From NCBI GenBank assembly GCA_934047225.1, contig OW203989.1, forward strand, positions 13,057,977-13,121,976: a stretch of 64,000 nucleotides of DNA. The letters run 5' to 3'. A model generated the notes under the pieces. It did no database searches. It was not told where the DNA came from and saw nothing but the letters and a program-made list of their open reading frames with translations. Every line of letters begins with the position of its first letter. The stretch's first letter is position 1. Shown one piece after another: positions 1 through 9,179 of the stretch. A program made the position numbers and the translations under genes. The stretch comes from Ypsolopha sequella. Taxonomy: Eukaryota > Arthropoda > Insecta > Lepidoptera > Ypsolophidae.

Positions 1-1360
1 ATTTTTAGAAAAAGCGATAGTGGATGTAAATACAAACCAAACTAAGCTTTGACTAAAGCTCGTAAAACGTCACATTTCAAAAATATAAGCAACCAAAGTT
101 TTACCGGGATCGTTTAAGCCAACTTAGCTCCTTGTAAAAGTGAGAAATTTGTCAATTTTCAATTTCGTTATTTTGTTAATGAAATCATTATCCCTTCATA
201 TCTGTACTTATAACATAAAGGAGTTTGAAGATTTTAATATGGAGCATGGCCTAGTATACCGACCGCCATTTTGGTTTTCTTTTTCAAAACGGCAGCCTCG
301 GATAATTTATATAAATCAATAGTTGATGTACAAAACAAACAAAACTAATCTTTGCTCGTAAAACGACATATTTCGAAGGTATAAGCAACCAAAGTTTACT
401 ATCGCTGTAAAAATGTGAAATTTGTCATTTTTAATATTGAGTATACGTTCGACCCTGTTGATTTGGGAAATTGAAACTCTGCATACACATCCTATATCTT
501 AGGTACCATCAACCATCTCTATTTCTATAATATAATACGCCTTGCACCTTAGTACAAAAATATGAAAAAAAGAATTGTTTTTCACCCTTTTCTCGTCAAA
601 TCCTCATCAGATGTGGTTTATAAAAATTAAGAAAACCATCTGAATGTTTTTTCTAATTTATTATTTTAATTTATATATTAAAGTTGTTAATTTAATTTAG
701 TATGTAATTTATTATTTCTTTAATATAATTGAACTTTCATCTTATAATAATTCCAAATAATTCCGATATTTTAAAAATAATTGGAATATTGGCACTACTT
801 AGGAGCTTTGAGTGTAACGAATCACGGTCACGGAAAGTAGTAGAAATATTTTATGATTTTCCTGCCAATTTCACGGTACTAGTGTTTATTTTTTACTAGT
901 GTTTATTTGTTACTAGTTTTGTGTACTAGTGTTTATTGTAGTATTTTTTTGATCTGCGTGTATTGGTTTCGTTTCAATCGGTTTTGAAATATGGAAACTG
1001 ATTCGCTTTTTTCGTGAAATTCATGTTTTTTTCGTATTATAATTAGAAGATAATTGAAAGCATGTTTATTTATAAAGTGTAATTAATTAATAACTGTCTT
1101 GAGCTACAAAACACGCAATTTTTTTTTCAAATTTTTACCATCTACATTGACGGAACTAAATCCAATGCAAAACTGATGTTGTTTATCATTGTAGAGCCTC
1201 TTAAGAGTAATGTGTATTGTGTACGTGGTGCTAGTAGAGGCGCGTTATTTCTGATGCTACCAGTAAAACTTTGGTTGCTTATACCTTCCAAACGTAAAAC
1301 TCTACGAGGTTATCTTGAAGGAAGTTTTTTGCTTGTAATAAAGTCAGCAATCGATTTTTA
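1..1360. repeat. Old interspersed repeat, family A, copy 1 with inverted ends
   Basis: No gene is seen. The motif TATAAGCAACCAAAGTTT occurs at about 88-105 and 381-398 and inverted at about 1264-1285, so the block 357-1300 has inverted ends and the left end is partly duplicated in direct orientation with a period near 293 bp. The interior matches two other places in this window: 16,430-17,590 (shared AAACTCTGCATA and TATTGGCACTACTTAG motifs) and 31,075-31,310 (shared TTTGAAATATGGAAACTGA and CATTGACGGAACT motifs). The short open frames at 140-322 and 1176-1361 have no coding character. The family is not recognised by name; a long non-autonomous DNA transposon is the simplest reading. Confidence 0.5.
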
Positions 1361-1992
1361 AAGAATTACCTGTACAATTTTACAATTTTGGTAAAATAAA
1401 ATAAAAATGACGGAAAGGCGATAAAGGTCAAAATTTGCCACTTCAAAAGTTGTCTTATTTGGTCCTGTTATAACTGTTCTGCCAATTGCCAATTAGAAAA
1501 CATCCTAGTTTCCTAGGGCCTACATAAAAACAAAATCAACGTGGGTGAACCTGAAAGCAAAAAAAATACTGTTCATAAAGATACATTTTAACAATTTCAT
1601 AGGTATCAATCCGGATAAAACTATTTATACAAAAGTTCTGATGTACAAAACGAAATACAAAGTAGGTAATTTAAATAACGTAATAATTATAGTTTTCAAT
1701 TATAAAGTTATTTGTCTTTTAGAAACTTTTTACTTTGAATTTTATAAATGTACTTCATAAATTATTATTTAAAATAAAAAGAAAAAATAGGCTCAAGTTA
1801 TATTTCGGGCCCTGGTCCTGTTTTTCAACTGATGCTGGGCGCAGTACCCCCAATTTTTGGATGATGAAATTACAGTCAATATGAGAGTACTGTATAATTT
1901 ATTATACGTATACTACAGTACCTTCACATCGATTGTAACTTTATCAGCAAAATAATAGTTGTGACATTAAATTATATGATTTTATAATATTA
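1361..1992. other. No gene seen, AT-rich
   Basis: AT-rich sequence without a convincing open frame or repeat relation. The 71-codon frame at 1545-1760 is Asn/Lys/Ile-rich and looks like chance. Confidence 0.5.
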
Positions 1993-2340
1993 TTAAAACT
2001 CGCGTGAGCTGACATACTAAATTATTACTACACGCGGCTTTTACACTCACGTGTGATTGTTGTTGACTAAATGCCAACAGTTTTATAATAGCCGCCTTCA
2101 ATAACGAACTATTGGAACAATTAAAAGAAACAAGTGCATCCACCCACCATCACACTCATCGACGACGCAGCCGACGCTCAGTGCACAAGCCGCGGGCGCA
2201 GTTCGCCGTTGGTGAACGCCGCACCGTCGTCCTAAGAACGACACTCGCCTTGATAATGCCAAAATTATATCTTTGAAATGGTTGGCATATAGTTGACAAC
2301 AATCACACGTGTGTTAAAGCCGCATGTAATAATAATTTTG
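1993..2340. mobile_element. MITE, family B, copy 1
   Basis: The left end reads AAACTCGCGTGAGCTGACAT and continues through CACGTGTGATTGTTGTTGAC to ATGCCAAC (about 1996-2071). The right side (about 2280-2338) is the reverse complement: GTTGGCATATAGTTGACAAC, then CAATCACACGTG and a GCCGCATGTAATAATAATTT stretch, and it stops before the outermost end, so the right terminus is lost. The interior (2118-2260) is unusually GC-rich. Related copies lie at 28,940-29,102 and, split by another insertion, at 15,200-15,745. There is no coding capacity, so it is a non-autonomous DNA transposon of unknown superfamily. Confidence 0.6.
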
Positions 2341-2412
2341 ATGTGATTTTACTGAATGTTTTTTATGATTTTTATTTTAATTTTTATTTTACTGATTTAC
2401 TGACAGTTACTT

Positions 2413-3114
2413 GATTCGAGCACCAGAGCAGAGCGAGAGTCGGGCTACTGGCTGCAGGCTCTCCCATCACCAAACCTTGGGACTCTGCTGGACAATTTAT
2501 CCTTTTCCACGGCCATCGGTTTGCGACTAGGGACTAATTTGACACAGCCTCATCGCTGCCCTTGTGGAGCGGATGTCGATCAGTTTGGGCACCACGGGCT
2601 CTCGTGCCAACGCAGTGCTGGCCGTTTTTCGCGACATGCAGCCCTTAATGATATCATCAGAAGAGCTCTTGCCACCGTCAACGTGCCAGCGGCACCTGAA
2701 CCGTCTGGAATGTCACGTGACGACGGCAGGAGACCTGATGGTATGACTTTGGTTGCTTGGAAGAATGGTAAGCCGCTGGTGTGGGATGCTACATGCGTGG
2801 GCACACTAGCGGCTTCCCACTTAATCCGGACCAGTAGGGCTGCTGGTGCGGCAGCGGACAGCGCTGAGGACAACAAGCGGTGCAGGTATGCTTCCCTCGG
2901 AAAAAATTATATATTTGCGCCGTTTGGGGTCGAGACCTTGGGCCCGTGGGGCCCGGAGGCGCAACGAATTTTCAAAGAAATCTCGCTGCGCCTTATCGAC
3001 ACGTCAAGGGACCCTAGGGCTGGCGCGTATCTCGGCCAAAGGCTAAGCCTAGCAATACAACGAGGTAATGTCGCCAGTATCTGCAGCGATTTAGACCAAA
3101 TTTTCAGTTTATGA
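2413..3114 (+). pseudogene. C-terminal fragment of an RLE-type non-LTR retrotransposon protein
   Basis: This is a 5'-truncated copy of the family seen complete at 9318-12203. The open frame runs from about 2413 and its conserved part starts at GYWLQALP. It then carries the Cys-His knuckle HRCPCGADVDQFGHHGLSC (C-x-C-x8-H-x4-C), the RHxxLNDIIRRAL helix and the endonuclease signature RPDGMT...VWDATC...KRCRYASL, which fits the PD...D...KxxKY pattern of restriction-like endonucleases of R2-type LINEs. The reverse transcriptase is missing. The knuckle is intact here, whereas the longer copy lost its first Cys. The frame ends in TGA at 3112-3114, and AATAAA overlaps the stop. 5' truncation is the usual product of incomplete target-primed reverse transcription, so it is a dead copy. 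Confidence 0.8.
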
Positions 3115-3150
3115 ATAAAATGTCAGGTAAGTTTGGTATTATTATTATTT

Positions 3151-6100
3151 CGAGAATTTTTGATCTCGTCTCTCCCTCTTGGCCGAAAGAATTTAAAGAG
3201 AGAGAGACGGTACATCCCTCGGCAGAAGCACAGTCGACCGAGGTTCAGAGCCCCAGGGAAAGCAACCGGCGAACGATGCGAGCAGTATCGAGCAGAACCG
3301 CCTTCTGCATCCGCGCTGGAAGCGAACTGCCGCGGAATCCCAAACGTCTCAGGTTGGTTTCAAGACTGGTTGGTATTAACCCGTTCGCGGATAAAACAAC
3401 TGGGATTATTTCGGTGGATGCCACGCCCCACATGTCGGTAACCTCGTGAGCCAGGTCGAGATACTTCCTCCTCTTCTCGGTTTCGGCTTTCACGAGGTTC
3501 TCATCGTGTGGGATTGTGATATCCACCAAAAACACCCGAGACTGCGCCCGGTCCATCAACACGATATCAGGTTTATTCGTGAGAATAGTCCTATCCGTGA
3601 TGACAGACCGATCCCAGTAGAGTTTGGCGCGGCCGTTTTCTAGTACTGGCGCCGGTGAGTACTTGTAATATGGCACCTTCTGATTAACGAGGTTGTACTT
3701 GTGGGCGAGTTCTTGATGAAGGATTTTGGCCACTTGGTTGTGTCTGTGCAGATACTCAGTGTTGGCAAGAGCGGAACACCCGGAAATAACATGTCGGAGA
3801 GATTCTCCAGGATGAGCACATGCCCGGCAGATGTCCTGGGTCCCATCCTTGATAATGTATTTCCGGTAGTTGCGCGTCTTGATCACCTGATCTTGTATTG
3901 CACAGACAAAACCCTCGGTTTCCCCGAAGAGGTCACCAAAGCGCAGCCAATGCATGGAGGTTTTTTTGTCAACATTAGGCTCGTGAAGGGCCTTGTGAAA
4001 CCTCCCGTGCAATTCCTTTCCTCGCCACACAGACTCTCGTTCAGCGGTGCTAAGTACAACCGGGTCGCGCCATTCTTCGCTGGCTAAGGACAAAGGGGTG
4101 AGTCCTTTATCACATGCCACGACTTCTTTATGGATTGCATCATCCGTTTTCGACAGGAAATAATCCCTGAGACTGCATATTTCACGGTTTTGCATAGCCT
4201 TGGCGTTTAAAAAGCCTCGACCACCACACTTCCGCGGGAGATACAGTCTCATGACCGACGATTTCGGATGATGCATCCTATGAAGGGTCAAGATTGTGCG
4301 GACTTTTCTGTCCAGAGCATCTAGTTCGGTCTGAGTCCATCTGAGCACTCCGAATGTGTACATGAGAACAGGCATGACCCAAGCATTATAAGCTCGTACC
4401 TTATTTCCGCCCGACAAAAAGCTCTCAAGCACTTTTGTCAGGCGATTATAAAATACCCCACAAACGGCTTGTTTCATGTCTGCTTCATTCACACCGATTG
4501 TTTGGGACATGCCCAGATACCGGTATGTTTCAGTCTCAGAAAGGGATTTCAATCGATTGGAGCCGACATCGACTCCATCGGAGCGAACAACATGACCCCT
4601 CTCCACATGCAAGCTCGCACACTTTTCGACCCCTAGCTCCATCCTGATGGAGTTGCTGAAATCATCAGTGATCTTCAACAACTCCTCCAGTTTCTGAGCT
4701 GTGGGGCCAAAAAGCTTCAGGTCATCCATGTAGAGAAGGTGCGATATCCGCATTCCTCCCCTCCGAAACTGAAAGCCCGCCGCTGATTTCTCCAAAAGTT
4801 GACTCAAAGGGTTCAGCGACAAGCAAAACCAAAGCGGGCTCAGACAATCACCCTGGAAAATACCCCTTTTTATCCGTATTTGGTCATCGGCATCCGTCAT
4901 TTTCTCGCCTGCTAGACTAAGGATAGTACTCCATTGCCCCATACATGCTTCAAGGAAGTGTCGAACTGTATTGTCGACTTTGTACAGCTCAAGGACCCTT
5001 AGGAGCCAAGAGTGGGGAACCGAGTCGAAAGCCTTTTTGTAGTCTATCCAGGCGGCGGAGAAGTTCCGACGGTTGCGTCTGACCAGTTTGCCAGCGACCG
5101 CGTCAATGAGGAGCAGCTCCTTGCTACCGCGGCTACCACCCCTACATCCGTTCTGAGCATCCGAGATGATGTGATTTTCAACAATGTGTTGAGAAATCTT
5201 GGAGTTCAGAACGGAAGTAAGCGTCTTGTATAGAGTACAAAGACACGTGATGGGGCGGTATTTCGATGGATCCGCGGTATCTTCGCTTTTTGGAGCTAAG
5301 TGAGTGACTCCGGTAGTTAAGAAGTTCGGGAGCGTACCATCGTCAAGGGCCTGTTGGAACTGCCTTGCGAGGGTAGCATGGGAACGCCAGAATCCTTTCA
5401 GCCAGTAATGCTGCAGTCCGTCTGGTCCTGGACTTTTCCAGTTCGGGGCTTTACGGACCGCAGCAGTTACGTCCTCCTTTGAGATTCTGACTGGGTTCAT
5501 TGGCGTGATAGACGCACATGCTCCCTCGACAGCTTCGAACCACGGGCCTTCCTGATGAGTGACAGGCTGTGACCATAGGCTTCGCCAGAAGGCGACTACA
5601 TCAGCCTGCTCCGGTCGAGCGCCTATCGATCTCATTTCCGGACGCTCCAGAGTTCTGTAAAACTTCTTTTGCTCACTCTCCAAGAGACGATTGTGTTGGT
5701 GCCTCTTTACCGTTTCGGAGTATCGCCTTAATCGCTTACCCCAAGCAGCAATCTTCTGCTTCAGGTAGTCGATGCGCTCTGTTAGGCTTTGGTTAAAGTC
5801 TGGGTGCGATATATCAATGTCTTGCCCAGCAAATGCCTCCGCAACAAAGCGCATCACTCTAGGCCTCGTGTTGCCTGACCTGAAGCTGGTCAGTTTGCCG
5901 ATAAGGATCCTTGCTCTGGTGATACGGCGGTTAATTCTGCGTTGCCAGGCTGGTATCTGACCACTTCTGGGAGTGATTGATCCAGTACCTGGCATACGAA
6001 CGCCAACTATCCGGCAAACTGCCATAGCGGCGCTGAATAGCACCGTATCCGTATCCCAGAGGTCGATGCTGCTTTCCAGAAATGGAGGCAGCACCTGATT

Positions 6101-6916
6101 AATGACCCCAACGACATCCCGAACCTTGATGCTCAGAGGCACTCGGGGAAGCCGAGGCCTCAGTTCCATAGGCACTTGGCGATACTCTACAATCGTCTCT
6201 TCTAATATGCTCCTCATTTGCTCTAAATCCTGGGAGACCGTTTCTGCAATGTTTTCTTCTGCGACATTTTGTGGATTAAGTTCTGACTCTTCATTGCCAT
6301 TTGGTTGGGTAGAGACATCTTCCACATGTGGTGCATTATCCATTACAGAAACAGTCTCGCGTCTCAGTTGTTCGAGTTCGGCAGCGTTAAATACGTTAGA
6401 GCGCTGTATATACCGAACTCTGTCCGCTAGGTTTTGTTCCGTGACAGTTATCGAGGGCTCCAGCAACAGAAATTCGCGGAACATTACTGCTCGATATCCC
6501 GTTGCACCGGTATTGCCCCCCGTTGCTCTGAAGTACGCGCGCATGGCATTGGCGTTCATTTCGCTAGACCATCTCATGCGCCGTACTCTCTCACCAGCGG
6601 CGAGTGCCGAGTGCTGGGTCTGTGAAGACCCTGCCGACACCAAGCCAACTGGTGGTGATGGTGGATTGGCGGACTGGTCAGGTGGTTGGACCAGTCTGCG
6701 GTTTGTGCTGGCGGCTCGCATGCTGCTACGTCCAGCGCCAGCCCCAGACGCGCCCTGGCGATCACCCCCAGGTAGCGGCCCTATACGTTTACCATTATTC
6801 CTTTCCATCATTAAGAGTTTGCCATTGCCCTGTTAGCCGTGTAAGTTTTGTACACGTTGTCCGCCTCTTACGTGGCCTGCTGTTCGGCTCGGACGTAGGG
6901 TTGGACTTTAAGAGGC
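3151..6916 (-). mobile_element. Complete Dong/R4-clade non-LTR retrotransposon
   Basis: The element lies between TATTATTATTATTT (3137-3150) and TTATTATTATAATTATTATT (6917-6936). Dong, first known from Bombyx mori, is established as inserting into TAA repeats, and both flanks here are TAA/TTA repeats. There is a short 5' UTR (about 105 bp), one long intact frame (3245-6811) and a short 3' UTR (about 94 bp). No LTRs or terminal inverted repeats are seen. Intact coding sequence with no frame breaks points to a recent insertion. Confidence 0.8.
3245..6811 (-). CDS. Dong/R4-type retrotransposon polyprotein: DNA-binding domain, reverse transcriptase and RLE endonuclease
   Basis: The 1188-residue protein would nick a target site, prime on it and reverse-transcribe its own RNA. 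Residues 76-150 form a Trp/Arg-rich helical module (RRMRWSSEMNANAMRAYF, then VTEQNLADRVRYI) seen in Dong-like elements and probably DNA binding. Reverse transcriptase spans about 450-740: SPGPDGLQHYWL, AAWIDYKKAFDSVPH (catalytic Asp), RGIFQGDCLSPLWFCL and LLYMDDLKLF (694-697 YMDD). A CCHC knuckle CRACAHPGESLRHVISGC lies at 995-1012. The restriction-like endonuclease shows NKPDIVLMD (1079-), VFLVDITIPHDE (Asp 1097) and KRRKY (1113-1117). All catalytic residues are present. An in-frame stop lies a few codons upstream of the first ATG, which supports the start. The antisense open frame of 244 codons at 6102-6836 is a shadow. Confidence 0.9.
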   Translation of the reverse strand: MMERNNGKRIGPLPGGDRQGASGAGAGRSSMRAASTNRRLVQPPDQSANPPSPPVGLVSAGSSQTQHSALAAGERVRRMRWSSEMNANAMRAYFRATGGNTGATGYRAVMFREFLLLEPSITVTEQNLADRVRYIQRSNVFNAAELEQLRRETVSVMDNAPHVEDVSTQPNGNEESELNPQNVAEENIAETVSQDLEQMRSILEETIVEYRQVPMELRPRLPRVPLSIKVRDVVGVINQVLPPFLESSIDLWDTDTVLFSAAMAVCRIVGVRMPGTGSITPRSGQIPAWQRRINRRITRARILIGKLTSFRSGNTRPRVMRFVAEAFAGQDIDISHPDFNQSLTERIDYLKQKIAAWGKRLRRYSETVKRHQHNRLLESEQKKFYRTLERPEMRSIGARPEQADVVAFWRSLWSQPVTHQEGPWFEAVEGACASITPMNPVRISKEDVTAAVRKAPNWKSPGPDGLQHYWLKGFWRSHATLARQFQQALDDGTLPNFLTTGVTHLAPKSEDTADPSKYRPITCLCTLYKTLTSVLNSKISQHIVENHIISDAQNGCRGGSRGSKELLLIDAVAGKLVRRNRRNFSAAWIDYKKAFDSVPHSWLLRVLELYKVDNTVRHFLEACMGQWSTILSLAGEKMTDADDQIRIKRGIFQGDCLSPLWFCLSLNPLSQLLEKSAAGFQFRRGGMRISHLLYMDDLKLFGPTAQKLEELLKITDDFSNSIRMELGVEKCASLHVERGHVVRSDGVDVGSNRLKSLSETETYRYLGMSQTIGVNEADMKQAVCGVFYNRLTKVLESFLSGGNKVRAYNAWVMPVLMYTFGVLRWTQTELDALDRKVRTILTLHRMHHPKSSVMRLYLPRKCGGRGFLNAKAMQNREICSLRDYFLSKTDDAIHKEVVACDKGLTPLSLASEEWRDPVVLSTAERESVWRGKELHGRFHKALHEPNVDKKTSMHWLRFGDLFGETEGFVCAIQDQVIKTRNYRKYIIKDGTQDICRACAHPGESLRHVISGCSALANTEYLHRHNQVAKILHQELAHKYNLVNQKVPYYKYSPAPVLENGRAKLYWDRSVITDRTILTNKPDIVLMDRAQSRVFLVDITIPHDENLVKAETEKRRKYLDLAHEVTDMWGVASTEIIPVVLSANGLIPTSLETNLRRLGFRGSSLPARMQKAVLLDTARIVRRLLSLGL

Positions 6917-7080
6917 TTATTATTATAATTATTATTGTACAATTTTCTTAATAAGGTTTATTTTTTAGGCATTTTAATGTTATAGTAGTTTTAGTTTTAG
7001 TTATTTTATAAGTTCTAAATTTTTAAGTTGTATTGTAATTAATTATGTTGATTGTTTATAAATATTCAATAAATAAAAAT

Positions 7081-9120
7081 TTTACTGATCGTTTTGGAAT
7101 ACACCTACAACAGATTTATGTGGCACGGGTGACGACGAACTCACCTTTCATTTGCAGACTTGAAAGAAGTCTTTTGTATGGAGTCTTAGTATATTCTTGC
7201 CTTGGCATTCTGAATGACTTTTAATACGTTCCTTTTGCTGAAGATTATGTTTAACATCGCATAAAATGAACTGACGTCATAAAGTGAAATGAAATGTTTG
7301 AGACAACGATTAAGGGGGTGAAGGTGGTAATCACCATATATGTATTACAGCGAGCGTCGTCTACTAGATGTATTCTGTGGTCGTTTAGTACACAATGTAC
7401 CTACACAACGCACATTGTCACTGATCCACTTATCACTATATTGAAATACGATTAAATTTTATATGACGTACGTCTCATTTATAATTGATTTTAATTTCTT
7501 TCTAAAAATGAGCTATGTCAACAAAAAACATCACAAAATTGTGTCGTTGATAGTAATTATTATACTTTTGTTAAGATTTCCTTTTGCCGTAAAGTTTTAG
7601 GTACATAAGTGTGCTCCGAAGCATATAATATATATATGTATACATCCAAATTATGACACAGCAAGTCTACAAAGTCGGAAAACAATGAGTTCGTAGCACT
7701 TGCTACGCCGTAGCAAAAACAGGACGCGGATTTAACGTACGTTAAGTCGATAATTTGATTTCGCTTAGATTAAATTATGTTAAGGCGTGTTAAATCGAAA
7801 ACCATTTCGAGATTTTTTTTCGTTTAAGAAGCCGTATTTTAGAACTTGTTGTCTTAAAACCTCATGATGATGAAAATTTTTACGAAATAGCTGCAACTTC
7901 CGTTTGATTTCGTGTGACGTCACTTGAGAAAAAGCTGTTTAGAAATGTGTCCTTTGCTATCAAGATAAATTAATAATCATTTGCTCCAACTGATTTCACA
8001 GATGGATGAGAGATGAGAAGACAGACAGAATAGACTACTTTTTTAATAAGCAAGGGAAAGGTCCACAATCGTTTCAATATCAGAAAATTACTTAAAAAAT
8101 TTATAAAAAACTATGATTACATTATACACCATTATAATAAAAAATATCATCTAAAATGGCGTAACTGTCTTAAGCTATGGGAATTGTAGTATTGATTAAA
8201 ATTTTTCTATCGTCGCACCTATTTTTGAATTTTTGTTGGATAGGAACCAAATTATGCTAGACTTTCTAAAAAAAAAGATTTTCTTTTTTAAAGTTCATTC
8301 ATAGTTTTTATTTATTCGGACCATTGCAATCATCCTAAGATTTTAGCGTTGATCCGTTTTTTCCTGATTATCTTGCGACATATGTATAATATAGTTTAAG
8401 TTATTTGTCAAATAGATTTAATATTTAACCAGATGGTAGTTTTATTTGTTTCACCCAACTTAAAATAACAAAACTTTACACTCCTTTGTTACACTAATTT
8501 ATTTTACTATCTACATTTGTATACATTCACATGCTAGTAACACAGATTTTAATATAACGACTCATTATAATGTATTCGGCAATACGGGACCAGTAGCTTT
8601 TAGGGTTAATACTTTATTAAAGTTTGATGTAATTAAATTTTCAGGGGTTTTCATATAACAGTTGGCAGATTTTGTGGCAAAATATCGATAAAGTGATGAT
8701 ACACCATCTACTTCAATCTTTTAGTGCCTTCAATTAATTAAACAATATGATAAGGTACTAAGGTACTGATAATAATTTTCATTAGAAACTAATTTCATAA
8801 GAAAATATGCGACAAATTGACAGGATTACTTAGCCCGTTAAAAATCTATAATTCTTGCCAGTTTCTGACTTGAAAAATTCTAACATATGCATTTTTATAC
8901 CGCAATCATATAATTGAAATTAAGATATAAGAATCCTTGTTCGAATTCTTCTTCTTATTTTTACTCTCAATTCGGAAATAAATACCTCGGTGACCAGGAT
9001 CTATGTTCCGCATAAAACTGTTGTTCCATATAAGTAAGATCCAGGAGCCCGTTCCTAGCGGTAACAAAACGTGGAACAGTCCAATCCAAGATCAAGTGCA
9101 GTGCCCAAATCTTAGTCCTG
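7081..9120. other. No gene seen
   Basis: AT-rich sequence with no supported frame. Short GC-rich words GCTACGCCGTAGC near 7698-7715 resemble GTAGCAAG and CGCTACG words at 24,960-25,030 and 25,620-25,670, hinting at shared repeat debris. A run of 18 A (9123-9140) precedes the next retroelement. Confidence 0.4.
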
Positions 9121-9179
9121 TTTAAAAAAAAAAAAAAAAAGTTCTAGATATAATTTATTTTTTAACATAGTTTTAATAG

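Larger units (their letters stand above)
2413..7080 (+). mobile_element. 5'-truncated RLE-type LINE, split by a Dong insertion
   Basis: The coding end (2413-3114) and the start of the 3' UTR (to 3136) are followed by a TTA microsatellite, then the minus-strand Dong element, then a second TTA microsatellite (6917-6936). From 6937 an AT-rich stretch with TTTTTTAGGCATTTTAATG and a terminal TTCAATAAATAAAAATTTT resembles the 3' UTR of the 9318-12203 copy, which also has TTTTAGGTAATTT and a GAATAAATAAATTCC end. The reading is one LINE copy interrupted in its 3' UTR. The right boundary near 7080 is an estimate. Confidence 0.6.

Noticed and set aside
6102..6836. 244-codon plus-strand frame
   Set aside because: Antisense shadow of the Dong polyprotein; Ser/Arg/Leu-rich with no domain.
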